From an uncultured Clostridia bacterium (GTDB lineage Bacteria > Bacillota > Clostridia > TANB77 > CAG-508): a stretch of 38,592 bases of DNA. How positions within the stretch are numbered: the stretch's first letter is position 1; each line of letters begins with the position of its first letter. This document shows, piece by piece, positions 23,878 to 32,050 of this stretch. Where the stretch lies: contig CALXVK010000006.1 in the NCBI GenBank assembly GCA_944391975.1, positions 1-38,592 of the forward strand. The letters run 5' to 3'. Under the pieces are notes generated by a model, which had not been told where the DNA came from, made no database searches, and saw nothing but the letters and a program-made list of their open reading frames with translations. The position numbers and the translations under genes were made by a program.

Positions 23878-23921
23878 ATAAAATGGAACTAAAGTGGTAA
23901 AACATTTTGGCTCCATTTTAT
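23878..23921 (+). terminator. Probable terminator after the 105-residue gene
   Basis: ATAAAATGGA (23878-23887) and TCCATTTTAT (23912-23921) form a perfect 10-bp outer stem with a 24-base loop that can pair partly. No clear T run, so function is uncertain. Confidence 0.5.
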
Positions 23922-23991
23922 AATTTTAGTATAATGAAACAGAAGAATTATTATTTGCTCTGTATAATATTTTAAAAGAAGAGGTGATTTT

Positions 23992-24867
23992 ATGGAACTA
24001 ATAAAGGTTGGAGAAAAAACATATTATATAAAAAATCCTACAAATATTGGCATATATAAAATAAATGATAATGAGGTTTTTATTATAGATTCTGGTAATG
24101 ATAAAGATGCTGGAAAAAAGATTTTAAAAATTATTGAAGAACAAAATTGGAATGTTAAGGGGATTATTTCAACTCATTCTAATGCAGATCATATTGGAGG
24201 AAATAAGGTTATTCAAGACAGAACGAATTGTAATATTTATGCTAATAATATAGAAATATGTTTTTCTAAATATCCTCTTCTAGAACCATCATTTTTATAT
24301 GGTGGATATCCTTTTAAAGAATTAAGAAATAAATTTTTAATGGCAAAAGGTTCAAAAGTAGATGAAATACAAGATAATTTACCAGAAGGTTTAGAGTATT
24401 TTGATTTAAAAGGTCACTTTTTTGATATGATAGGTATAAAAACAAGTGATGATGTTTATTTTTTAGGAGATTCATTATTTAGTGAAGAAACAATTTCAAA
24501 ATATCATTTATTTTTTATATATGATGTTAGAGAGTTTCTAAATACTTTAGATTATTTAACTAACCTTAAAGGTAATTTTTTTATTCCGGCTCACTCTGAA
24601 GGAACAAATGATATATCTTCATTAATAGATACAAACAGAAGTAAAGTTAAAGAAATTTTAGAAAAAATATATGATATCTGCAAGGAAGAAAAAACTTTTG
24701 AAGAAATATTAAAAAATATATTTGATATATATAATTTGAAAATGAATGAAAATCAATATGTTCTTGTTGGAAGTACTGTAAAATCATATTTGTCTTACTT
24801 AAAAGATGAGAATAAATTAAATTATGAATTTAAAGAAAATAAGATGATATGGAAGCAATTAAATTAG
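23992..24867 (+). CDS. MBL-fold metallo-hydrolase with altered metal site
   Basis: A 291-residue metallo-beta-lactamase-fold protein. The metal motif is THSNADHIGG at 61-70: H62, N64 in place of the second His, D66 and H67, followed by H142 in GHFF, D160 in GDSLF and H201 in PAHSEG. The missing second His would weaken the first metal site, so the enzyme may bind one metal or have changed chemistry. The C-terminal 80 residues form a helical winged-helix-like extension (EKIYDICKEEKTFEEIL), seen in other MBL hydrolases that act on small thioesters or nucleotides; no substrate can be assigned. GAGGTGA precedes the ATG. The following MerR gene has its own promoter. Confidence 0.85.
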   Translation: MELIKVGEKTYYIKNPTNIGIYKINDNEVFIIDSGNDKDAGKKILKIIEEQNWNVKGIISTHSNADHIGGNKVIQDRTNCNIYANNIEICFSKYPLLEPSFLYGGYPFKELRNKFLMAKGSKVDEIQDNLPEGLEYFDLKGHFFDMIGIKTSDDVYFLGDSLFSEETISKYHLFFIYDVREFLNTLDYLTNLKGNFFIPAHSEGTNDISSLIDTNRSKVKEILEKIYDICKEEKTFEEILKNIFDIYNLKMNENQYVLVGSTVKSYLSYLKDENKLNYEFKENKMIWKQLN

Positions 24868-24924
24868 ATAGTTATGTAATATAGATTATTAAATGTAATC
24901 TATATTATTTTTTAAATAAAACTA

Positions 24925-24955
24925 TTGACTTGGAGTTTACTTAAAGTGATATATT
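24925..24955 (+). promoter_or_regulatory. MerR-type promoter/operator before the MerR gene
   Basis: TTGACT 24925-24930 and TATATT 24950-24955 are 19 bases apart, too far for normal use but typical of MerR-regulated promoters. The spacer holds an imperfect dyad CTTGGAG-TTTA-CTTAAAG. It is nearly the same as the element at 32051-32081. Confidence 0.75.
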
Positions 24956-25029
24956 TTATATAATGTTTAAGAAAATAACGGGATGATATAATTATTTCTT
25001 AACAAAAAATATGAAGGAAGTGATATATA

Positions 25030-25410
25030 ATGACTATAGCAGAAGTTGGAAAAAAATATGATATAACACCAGATACTTTAAGATATTATGAAAGAATTGG
25101 ATTAATATCTGATGTACCTAGAACTAAAAATGGAATAAGAGATTATGATGAAAAATCATGTAAAAGAATTGAATTTATAAAATGTATGAGAAATGCTGGA
25201 GTAGAAATCGATATATTATCTAAATATATATCATTAATTGAAACAGGAAAAAGTACAGTTGAAGAAAGAAAAAAATTACTAGAAGATCAAAGAGAAAAAC
25301 TTTTGGCAAAACAAAAAACTATTAATGAAACATTAGATAGATTAAATTATAAAATAAAAATATATGAAGATATTGCTTCAGGAAAGAGAAAAGATTTTAC
25401 TGAAGATTAA
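25030..25410 (+). CDS. MerR-family regulator, AdhR-like
   Basis: A 126-residue regulator. The winged helix-turn-helix (MTIAEVGKKYDITPDTLRYY, then ERIGLISDVPRTKNGIRDYD) and the SCKRIEFIKCMRNAGVEIDIL segment are typical of the family. A coiled-coil dimer helix follows (residues about 78-118), and there is no C-terminal cysteine cluster for metals, so a metal sensor is unlikely. This short form matches the AdhR/YfmP-like group that responds to aldehydes or oxidants. Its own promoter carries a MerR-type operator, so it is likely autoregulated, and a matching operator precedes the CMD-cupin gene 7 kb away. Confidence 0.92.
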   Translation: MTIAEVGKKYDITPDTLRYYERIGLISDVPRTKNGIRDYDEKSCKRIEFIKCMRNAGVEIDILSKYISLIETGKSTVEERKKLLEDQREKLLAKQKTINETLDRLNYKIKIYEDIASGKRKDFTED

Positions 25411-25480
25411 ATAAAGGAGGAAGAATTTAAAAAAACTTGAGATTGTAGCTAAAACATTTGAAAAATAAAATATAAAAAAT

Positions 25481-25524
25481 AAAGAGAGAAAATTTAAAAA
25501 AATTATTTTAAATTTTCTCTCTTT
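25481..25524 (+). terminator. Terminator after the MerR gene
   Basis: Perfect 16-bp stem AAAGAGAGAAAATTTA (25481-25496) and TAAATTTTCTCTCTTT (25509-25524); the pyrimidine-rich right arm ends in TTT without a longer T run. Confidence 0.75.
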
Positions 25525-25573
25525 ATGTTAGAATATAAAAGACTTATTTTAAGAGAGGATATTTATAAAATTA

Positions 25574-26014
25574 ATGAATACATTTGAAGAGTTTATAACA
25601 AATAAATATATTTATGTTCCAATTTTGTTATGGATTGGAATTCAAACATTTAAATTAGTATATGATTTAGTTACAACGAAAAAGTTTAATTTTAAGAGAA
25701 TTTTAGGGGCAGGAGGTATGCCAAGTTCTCACTCTGCAGTTGTAACAAGTATAACTACATTAATAGGAAAATATCAAGGAGTTGGTAGTCCAATTTTCGC
25801 TCTTTCATTAATAGTTGCACTTGTTGTAATGTATGATGCATGTGGAGTAAGGAGAGCTGCAGGAAAACAAGCAAGACTTTTAAACAAAATTATAGAAACT
25901 CCTGGATTAACAAGAGTACAAGTAACAGAAAGACTTCAGGAAGTATTAGGTCATACACCAATTCAAGTTTTTGTTGGAGCTTTAATCGGAATAATTGCAG
26001 GATTAATATTTTAG
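25574..26014 (+). CDS. Divergent PAP2 family membrane protein (DUF212, YuiD-like)
   Basis: A 146-residue membrane protein of the DUF212 family, related to type 2 phosphatidic acid phosphatases. The phosphatase-like motif GGMPSSHSA is present at about residues 47-55 and the later RRAAGKQARLLNK and GHTPIQVFVGALIG stretches match the family. Hydrophobic segments surround them (residues about 15-32, 56-66, 73-90 and 127-146). In vivo substrate is unknown for this family. AGAGAGGAT is about 12 bases upstream of the ATG, which is long. The next gene starts 14 bases after the stop, so both may be cotranscribed. Confidence 0.93.
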   Translation: MNTFEEFITNKYIYVPILLWIGIQTFKLVYDLVTTKKFNFKRILGAGGMPSSHSAVVTSITTLIGKYQGVGSPIFALSLIVALVVMYDACGVRRAAGKQARLLNKIIETPGLTRVQVTERLQEVLGHTPIQVFVGALIGIIAGLIF

Positions 26015-26028
26015 AAGAGGTAATCATT

Positions 26029-27486
26029 ATGAAGAAAATTGATCTAAAAAAAATACATCTTTTTGTAATTATAATTGGAATTATTTTTGTTAATTTAAGC
26101 ATTTTTCATAACAATTTATGGTTTGATGAGAGCTATTCTGTTGGAATATCTAAACATAGTTTTATAGATATATGGAATATAGGTGGACATGATGTTCATC
26201 CAGTACTTTATTATTGGATCTTACATATTATAGGACTTATTACTAATAATTCAATATTAGTTTATAGAATATTTTCAGGATTAATTATTGCTTTAACTGG
26301 TATTTTAGGATATACGCATATTAGAAAAGATTTTGGAGAAAAGGTAGGTCTTATATTTTCATTTTTAATCTATTTTTCACCTGTTACAGCTTATTTTGCA
26401 AATGAAATAAGAATGTATGGGTTAGCTATGTTTTTAGTTACTGTTTTAGGAATATATGCGCATAGATTATCAAAGGAGCAGAAAAAAAGTTATTGGATAA
26501 TTTTTGGTATAACAAGTTTAGCTTGTATTTATACTCATTATTATTCTTTAATGGCAGCTGGTCTTATAAATATTGTTTTATTAGTATATTTAATAAAACA
26601 AAAAAATAAAAAAGCTTATATTACACAAATAGTTTTAGGAATAATACAAGCTTTATTTTATTTACCTTGGCTTATATATTTTACTTCTCAACTAAGAGTA
26701 ATGTCTAGCAATGGATTTTGGATTGATATTAGTTTTCCAAAAACACCAATTGAAATTTTAGGATTTCAATTTTCTGGAAATTTAAATATATATATTGGAT
26801 TAGTAATTAGTTTATTTGTTTATGCATATTGTATTTATATTATTATAAAAACTAAACCAAAAAATAATATTCCTGCGATTTTAGCAACCGGAATCTATAT
26901 TTTAGTTATTTTAGCAGCATATATTATGTCAAAAATTTTAGACACAGATATTTTATATTACAGATATATATTTGTTGTTACAGGTCTTTGTTTTATTGCA
27001 ATTAGTTTTCTTTTAGCAAAAGGTAATAAAATAATTATAGGTATAATATGTGCAGTTATTTTATTAATAGGAATTATAAATCAAGTTGATATGATAAAAG
27101 AAAATTATGATAGTTCTAATCATAAAGCAGTCGACTTTGTTGAAGATAATATAGAAGAAGGTGATACTTTTATTATGACATCAAGTGGTGCAGGCTCAGT
27201 AATATCTGTTAACTTTTTCGATTATAAACATTATTTTTATAATGTGTCAAATTGGGGAGTAGAAGAAGCGTATAGAGCTTTTGGAAGTGATTTTGAAACA
27301 GTAGTTACTCCAGATTTTATAAAAGAATGTAAAGGAAGAATTTGGCTTATTGTTCCAAGAAATTCTAGATTTTATGATAAGTATTTTAATAATAATAATT
27401 ATGAACTTTTATTAAATGAAGAATTTGAAACTAAATATAAAAATTATTATTTTCATCTGTATTTAGTGGAATATGTTGAAGAGTAA
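26029..27486 (+). CDS. GT39-like membrane glycosyltransferase
   Basis: From the ATG at 26029, set by AGAGG upstream, the protein has 485 residues; a frame open from 25840 is only the extension through the previous gene. About ten membrane helices are followed by a soluble C-terminal domain of some 100 residues (from about 370). The first external loop has NLWFDESYSVG with the Asp-Glu pair, and then HDVHPVLYYW, as in PMT/ArnT-type transferases of the GT39 family. They move sugars from polyprenyl phosphate to proteins or lipids on the outer membrane face. Donor and target are unknown. It sits beside the DUF212 gene, which may recycle the polyprenyl carrier; that link is inference. Confidence 0.85.
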   Translation: MKKIDLKKIHLFVIIIGIIFVNLSIFHNNLWFDESYSVGISKHSFIDIWNIGGHDVHPVLYYWILHIIGLITNNSILVYRIFSGLIIALTGILGYTHIRKDFGEKVGLIFSFLIYFSPVTAYFANEIRMYGLAMFLVTVLGIYAHRLSKEQKKSYWIIFGITSLACIYTHYYSLMAAGLINIVLLVYLIKQKNKKAYITQIVLGIIQALFYLPWLIYFTSQLRVMSSNGFWIDISFPKTPIEILGFQFSGNLNIYIGLVISLFVYAYCIYIIIKTKPKNNIPAILATGIYILVILAAYIMSKILDTDILYYRYIFVVTGLCFIAISFLLAKGNKIIIGIICAVILLIGIINQVDMIKENYDSSNHKAVDFVEDNIEEGDTFIMTSSGAGSVISVNFFDYKHYFYNVSNWGVEEAYRAFGSDFETVVTPDFIKECKGRIWLIVPRNSRFYDKYFNNNNYELLLNEEFETKYKNYYFHLYLVEYVEE

Positions 27487-27497
27487 TTAATATATAT

Positions 27498-27538
27498 GCC
27501 TCCGTTTAGTTATGCAATAATCTAAACGAAGGCTTTTT
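27498..27538 (+). terminator. Terminator after the glycosyltransferase gene
   Basis: GCCTCCGTTTAG (27498-27509) pairs with CTAAACGAAGGC (27522-27533), one C-A mismatch, then five T. Confidence 0.9.
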
Positions 27539-27543
27539 TATAT

Positions 27544-28123
27544 TCATAAGAGTATAGGTTCTATTTGCTCTCCTTCAAGGGCATATTCTAAGGTTTTGAT
27601 GATGTAACTTTCATCAAATACTATTGAACGTGGTTTTGTTATTGGATTGTCTTGTCTCATTGGCACAAAATAGTAGTGTCTTCTATTTAGAAGTTTTCCA
27701 ATATTCTCAGCATTTCCGAGAAAGAGCATTATTAGTTGATATTGCTAAAACCACAGGTTTCTCATTTCTTAAATGCGATTTTACAGCCATTGTTACAGGA
27801 GTATCTATAATATCATTTGCAAGTTTTGAAATAGTATTTCCAGAACATGGGGCAATTATTAATATGTCAAACATTCTTTTTGGCCCTATTGGTTCAGCAT
27901 CTTGTATTGAATGTATAATTTTTTTATTTGTAATAAGTTCAATTTCATCTATAAAATCTTTTGATTTTCCAAACTTTGTGTCACAATTATAACTATTAAA
28001 AGACATAATAGGATATACATCAGCATTTAGATTAACTATTTTTTTCAATTGTTCAATACTTTTTCTGAAAGTACAAAAAGATCCAGTTAAGCAAAATCCA
28101 ATTTTTTTATTTTCAATAGTCAA
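27544..28123 (-). pseudogene. dpaB: Dipicolinate synthase subunit B, frameshifted
   Basis: The gene for the flavoprotein subunit of dipicolinate synthase (SpoVFB), which makes the spore-core chelator dipicolinic acid. The first reading frame (about 138 codons from TTG 28121-28123) gives KKIGFCLTGSFCTF, APCSGNTISKLANDI and KPVVLAISTNNALS, all conserved, then breaks into RKC and stop. The missing end continues in the next frame (27544-27729) as GNAENIGKLLNRRHYYFVPM and then FDESYIIKTLEYALEG. Removing one base, g27718 on the plus strand, restores a single frame of about 193 residues. The start also looks odd: an ATG (28128-28130) well placed after GGAGGTGA hits a stop after five codons, so a second frameshift near the start is possible. 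The usual upstream partner dpaA is absent. A sequencing error is an alternative. Confidence 0.8.
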
Positions 28124-28245
28124 TTAACATTTCACCTCCAATTTTAATATACATAATATATAGGAAATATCATTATTTTATTTTATGAAACAAAAAGTAT
28201 TATGTTTACTCAAAATAAAAAATAATAAAAATATGTCTAAAAATG

Positions 28246-28274
28246 TTTACTTTTGGAGTAAAATATCTTACAAT
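28246..28274 (+). promoter_or_regulatory. Promoter and dyad before the deacetylase gene
   Basis: TTTACT 28246-28251, 17-base spacer, TACAAT 28269-28274. The -35 is part of a perfect inverted repeat TTTACT-TTTGG-AGTAAA (28246-28262), a likely operator. Confidence 0.6.
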
Positions 28275-28333
28275 AAAACTAGCTAAAATTTATAAATCCA
28301 TAAATAATAATTTACAATGGAGGAGAATTTTAC

Positions 28334-28396
28334 ATGGAGTTATTGATTTTGGTGAATTTTTTTGCGGAATTAAATTGCAAATATAAAAGGAGGTAA
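28334..28396 (+). CDS. 20-codon leader peptide upstream of the deacetylase
   Basis: ATG 28334 has a strong ribosome binding site GGAGGAG ten bases upstream. It encodes MELLILVNFFAELNCKYKRR and stops at TAA 28394-28396, where the last codons AGG AGG TAA are themselves the ribosome binding site of the deacetylase (ATG at 28402). Translation of the leader could open or block that site, so it may control expression by coupling. It could also be a decayed start of the gene. Confidence 0.5.
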   Translation: MELLILVNFFAELNCKYKRR

Positions 28397-28401
28397 TTAT
28401 T

Positions 28402-29448
28402 ATGAAACGGTCGTCAATTAGACACTGTTTTCTCGTAGCAATACTGGTTAGTACAATTGCTTTAGTTTTATTTGGTATTATAATTATCGAGCTTACCAAA
28501 ATAGGCTTTTTTGATAATACAAGCACTACTACAGCATCATTAAATCAGGATGAATCACAGGAAATAGGAACAATAGAAGATAACCCGCCAACTATTAAGC
28601 TTAGTGGAAATGATCTTGTAAAAGTTGATGACATCAATAATTATGTAGAACCTGGCTTTTCAGCAGAAGACGATATTGATGGTAACCTTACTGATTCAGT
28701 ACAAACAGAATTAATTCAAGAGAATAACTATAATTACCAAGTTGAATATTCTGTAACTGATTCTGCTGGTAACATTACCACCAAAACAAGAGATGTTCGT
28801 GTAATTATAGGTGTTGTTTGTTTAACTTTTGATGATGGTCCTTCTAAAGAGATTACACCACAGATTTTAGATATTTTGGAGGAAAAAAATGTAAATGCAA
28901 CATTCTTTATAAATGGATACAGTAAGGACAAAGAAGAAATTGTCAAACGTGCAGATGAAGAAGGCAATGTAATTGCTATGCATGGATATTGTCATGAATA
29001 TAGTCAAATTTACACAGATATTAATGCATTAATGAATAATTTTTACAAACTTGAAAAGCAAATCGAAGCTACCATTGGTAAAGACAGTAAAATTATTAGA
29101 TTTCCTGGAGGCACATCTAATACTATAAGTCAAGAATATTGTCCTGGGATTATGACAACTGCTGTTCAAAGAGTAACTGATGAAGGATATTTATATGTTG
29201 ATTGGAATATAGACAGTAATGATGCTGGCTCAGATGCTAATAATAGTGACGCAATATTTGCAAATGTTACTAAGGGGTTAAAACCTGGGCGTACAAATGT
29301 TGTTTTAATGCATGATAGAGCCGAAAAGCAGGCAACTGCTAACGCATTACCAGGTATTATAGATTATTGTCTTAATAATGGGTATGATATTCAAGTTTTA
29401 ACTCCAGAGACACCTGTTAAAAGTTCTCAACATCATCCAAACAATTAA
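28402..29448 (+). CDS. Polysaccharide deacetylase with N-terminal anchor and Ig-like domain
   Basis: A 348-residue cell-surface enzyme. Residues about 12-35 form a membrane anchor or signal. Residues about 60-135 are a DUF5011-type Ig-like domain (PPTIKLSGNDLVKVDDI, then DDIDGNLT, VEYSVTDSAGN). The NodB deacetylase domain starts at about 138 with VCLTFDDGPS (catalytic Asp pair), then MHGYCHEY (metal-binding His pair), RFPGG, DWNIDSNDA and VLMHD, so the metal site and catalytic residues are intact. It probably removes acetyl groups from peptidoglycan N-acetylglucosamine or another surface polysaccharide, which would alter lysozyme sensitivity. Base composition looks a little higher in GC than the neighbours. 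The leader peptide and dyad upstream suggest specific control. Confidence 0.92.
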   Translation: MKRSSIRHCFLVAILVSTIALVLFGIIIIELTKIGFFDNTSTTTASLNQDESQEIGTIEDNPPTIKLSGNDLVKVDDINNYVEPGFSAEDDIDGNLTDSVQTELIQENNYNYQVEYSVTDSAGNITTKTRDVRVIIGVVCLTFDDGPSKEITPQILDILEEKNVNATFFINGYSKDKEEIVKRADEEGNVIAMHGYCHEYSQIYTDINALMNNFYKLEKQIEATIGKDSKIIRFPGGTSNTISQEYCPGIMTTAVQRVTDEGYLYVDWNIDSNDAGSDANNSDAIFANVTKGLKPGRTNVVLMHDRAEKQATANALPGIIDYCLNNGYDIQVLTPETPVKSSQHHPNN

Positions 29449-29455
29449 AATTTAT

Positions 29456-29482
29456 GGCACATATTTACTTAAGATATGTGCC
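29456..29482 (+). terminator. Weak terminator-like hairpin after the deacetylase
   Basis: GGCACATAT (29456-29464) and ATATGTGCC (29474-29482), perfect 9-bp stem, followed by TTCTCT, without a full T run. Confidence 0.5.
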
Positions 29483-29523
29483 TTCTCTATATAATAAATA
29501 AAAATATATTAAAGGAGATTATC

Positions 29524-30057
29524 ATGAAAAAGAATTTAAAAAGGCATTTTTTGTATTTCATATTTTATTCAGTTATTGGTTGGATTTATGAAACATTTTT
29601 AGAAGTTGTTATATATAGATGGGGATATTCCAACAGAGGAGTGCTATTTGGCCCATATTGTCCAGTTTATGGATTTGGAGCACTTGCTTTTATATTAATA
29701 ATATATAAGTTAATAAAAAATGCAAATTTAAAAACAAAAATTATAATGATACCTGTAGTTTTTCTTGGATGTATGTTAATTGCTACTTTGATAGAATTAA
29801 TAACTTCCTATATTTGTGAAGCATTTTTAGGATATTGGCCTTGGCAAACTTATTTAAATTATAATATAAATTTTGAGGGAAGAATTGCATTATCGCCTTC
29901 ATTAAGATTTGGTTTGGGTGGAGTTATATTTTTATATATTTTTCAACCATTATTTGAAAAATTTTGTAATTTAATTAAGGAGAGAGGAGTTAACATATTG
30001 TTTTATATTTTGTTAATTATATTTTCTTTAGATGTAATAACAACTATATTTTTTTAA
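29524..30057 (+). CDS. CmpB-like putative ABC transporter membrane protein (PF06541)
   Basis: From the ATG at 29524, which has AAAGGAG upstream, the protein has 177 residues and about five membrane helices. Marker segments are YFIFYSVIGWIYETFLEVV, then NRGVLFGPYCPVYGFGA, and IELITSYICEAFLGYWPWQ: the pattern of the PF06541 family, annotated as putative ABC transporter type IV (CmpB), whose function is not proven. No ATPase gene is next to it. The longer frame from 29476 has no ribosome binding site and is rejected. It lies alone between deacetylase and thioesterase. Confidence 0.88.
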   Translation: MKKNLKRHFLYFIFYSVIGWIYETFLEVVIYRWGYSNRGVLFGPYCPVYGFGALAFILIIYKLIKNANLKTKIIMIPVVFLGCMLIATLIELITSYICEAFLGYWPWQTYLNYNINFEGRIALSPSLRFGLGGVIFLYIFQPLFEKFCNLIKERGVNILFYILLIIFSLDVITTIFF

Positions 30058-30134
30058 TGATAGAATAGATTTTTTAATATTTATTTGATATAATACTAAA
30101 ATATTTTTATAGCAAGAGAGGAGATAAAATTAAA

Positions 30135-30848
30135 ATGTTTGTTGAACATAACTTTTTTGTTGGATTAGAAGATATAGATTTTAATAATAATTTAAAAATT
30201 AAATCATTATTAGGTTTTTTAGAGGATATAGGAGGAATTCATTCAAATATTGTTGGATATGGATTACTTGATATACCAGTAAAAAAGAGATCTTGGATTT
30301 TAATTAATTGGAAAGTAAGAATATTAAAAAGACCAAGATATGCTGAAAACTTAAAAATAATAACATGGGCTTATGGAATGGAAAAGTTATATGCTTTACG
30401 TGATTTTGAAATATATAATGAATCAGGAGAGTTAGTCATAATTGCTACTTCAAAATGGGTTTGTCTAAATACAGAAAAACAATCGATAATAAAAATAGAA
30501 CCAGAACTAAGAGATGCATATACACTAGAAAATAAAAAAGCTTTTGAAGGAGAAATAGAGAAATTAAAAGAGCCAAAAGAATATATCGATGAAACTCCTG
30601 TACAGATCACAAGAGATATGATAGATGTAAATCACCATGTACATAATATTAATTATATTGATTTTGCAACTCATATTTTACCATATGAAGTTATGCAGCA
30701 AGCTACCAATATTGAAGTTATGTATAAAAAAGAAATAAAAGAAACTGATAAAATAAAATGTAAATATGCAATAGAAGATGGAGCACACTATGCAGTTATA
30801 AAAAGTGAAGACGATAAGATACTTCATGCTATAATTAAGTTAAGCTAA
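30135..30848 (+). CDS. Acyl-ACP thioesterase
   Basis: A 237-residue hot-dog-fold thioesterase of the FatA/PF01643 family. It ends fatty acid chain growth by releasing free acid from acyl carrier protein. Two hot-dog halves are visible. The second half has DVNHHVHNINY at residues 164-174, the catalytic DxNxHxxN motif with D164, N166, H168; the usual HVNN reads HVHN. The first half has FLEDIGGIHSNIVGYG and WILINWKVRI, conserved in the family. GAGGAG lies 12 bases before the ATG. An extended -10 TGATATAAT (30086-30094) is the likely promoter. It converges with the recombinase gene at a shared terminator. Confidence 0.92.
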   Translation: MFVEHNFFVGLEDIDFNNNLKIKSLLGFLEDIGGIHSNIVGYGLLDIPVKKRSWILINWKVRILKRPRYAENLKIITWAYGMEKLYALRDFEIYNESGELVIIATSKWVCLNTEKQSIIKIEPELRDAYTLENKKAFEGEIEKLKEPKEYIDETPVQITRDMIDVNHHVHNINYIDFATHILPYEVMQQATNIEVMYKKEIKETDKIKCKYAIEDGAHYAVIKSEDDKILHAIIKLS

Positions 30849-30860
30849 GTATAAAATTAA

Positions 30861-30908
30861 TAACAAAAGAGATTTCTAATTTGATATTAAGAAATCTCTT
30901 TTGTTATA
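30861..30908. terminator. Bidirectional terminator
   Basis: Perfect 18-bp inverted repeat (30861-30878 with 30891-30908), A-rich left and T-rich right, between the converging thioesterase and recombinase genes; it can end both transcripts. Confidence 0.92.
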
Positions 30909-30911
30909 TTT

Positions 30912-31916
30912 TTATTCAAAATTTGCTAATGGATTATTTTCAACTGCATTACGTATTTGGTCATTATCTACATGAGTATAAATTTCTGTGGTAGATATAC
31001 TTTCATGTCCTAAAAGTTCCTGAAGAGCTCTTATATCTACATTTCCATATTTATACATAAGAGTTGCTGCTGTATGTCTTAATTTGTGAGCAGAATATTT
31101 AGTAGAATCAATTCCAGCAAGTTTTAATTCTTGTTTTACAATATCTTGAACCATTCTATTACTAATTCTTCTTTTTTTCTCACTTAAAAATAAAGCATCT
31201 TTTGAATCATATTCAACTCCTTCATGAGGCCTTATCTCTAAATATGATTTAATGGTATTTACACATGCTTTATTTAAATATATAGCACGTTCTTTATTTC
31301 CTTTACCAATTACATTTAATTTATTTTCACTAAAATCTATATCTTTAATATTAATTCCAACAAGTTCAGAAAGCCTAATACCACAATTTAAAAATAAAGT
31401 AATTATAGCATGATTTCTAATAGAGTTATCATGATTTCTTTTACTGTTAGGAGGTGGAGTAGCAGATACTCTTAATAACTCCTGACTTTGTTCTAAGTTT
31501 AAATATCTAGGGAGTCTTCTTTCTAATTTAGGATTTTCTAAATCTTGAGCTGGATTATTAGTAATTCTTTTAGTTTTATTACATAAATAGTGAAAGAAAA
31601 TTCTAATAGTTGAAGCTTTTCTACATAAAGTTGCAGGTTTACTATTATATGTATTTTTTAGATAAGCTAAAAAAGCATGAATATCTTCAATAGTAATTTT
31701 AGCAACAGTACTAATATCCATATCATCAATAGTAATTGTTTTTATTTCTTTTTCAGAATCAACTTTTACAATTCTAAATCTATATTTTATAAATTTTAAA
31801 AAATGTGCAATATCATAATTATATTCTTTAACAGAATTTGGAGATTTATTTAATATTGTTAAGGAATAATCTAAAAAATCATTTAAAAAAATTGGGTTAT
31901 CATTTCTATCAATCAT
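30912..31916 (-). CDS. Tyrosine recombinase, XerC/XerD-like
   Basis: A 334-residue site-specific recombinase. The N-terminal core-binding domain ends about residue 120. The catalytic residues are all in place: R181 in CGIRLSEL, K205 in GKGNKE, H277 and R280 in HKLRHTAAT, H304 in LLGHESI, and Y313 as the nucleophile in EIYTH. The protein is slightly long for XerC (about 300) because of extra residues near the N-terminus (VDSEKEIKTITIDDMDI). It probably resolves chromosome dimers or a small integrated element; no dif-like site was identified with confidence and no phage or transposon genes flank it. AAAGGATGG precedes the ATG on the minus strand. Confidence 0.9.
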   Translation of the reverse strand: MIDRNDNPIFLNDFLDYSLTILNKSPNSVKEYNYDIAHFLKFIKYRFRIVKVDSEKEIKTITIDDMDISTVAKITIEDIHAFLAYLKNTYNSKPATLCRKASTIRIFFHYLCNKTKRITNNPAQDLENPKLERRLPRYLNLEQSQELLRVSATPPPNSKRNHDNSIRNHAIITLFLNCGIRLSELVGINIKDIDFSENKLNVIGKGNKERAIYLNKACVNTIKSYLEIRPHEGVEYDSKDALFLSEKKRRISNRMVQDIVKQELKLAGIDSTKYSAHKLRHTAATLMYKYGNVDIRALQELLGHESISTTEIYTHVDNDQIRNAVENNPLANFE

Positions 31917-32050
31917 ATGTTTTCCATCCTTTGTTTTTTTATTATAATATCACTTAATTTAAAAAAAATAAAGATAGTTAAAATATTTTTATTACAAAAT
32001 TGGAAAAATAATAAATGTTTTTTACTTAATATATATTTTTTAAAAAAGTA

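Noticed and set aside
25840..26028. Upstream extension of the glycosyltransferase frame by 63 codons
   Set aside because: It runs through the DUF212 gene in another frame; the ATG at 26029 has a good ribosome binding site and begins a normal membrane protein.
27624..27992. Plus-strand frame opposite dpaB
   Set aside because: Antisense to clear DpaB sequence, with no ribosome binding site.
30912..31916. Tyrosine recombinase as a sign of a phage or integrative element
   Set aside because: No phage, conjugation or attachment-site features flank it, and neighbours on both sides are ordinary genes.
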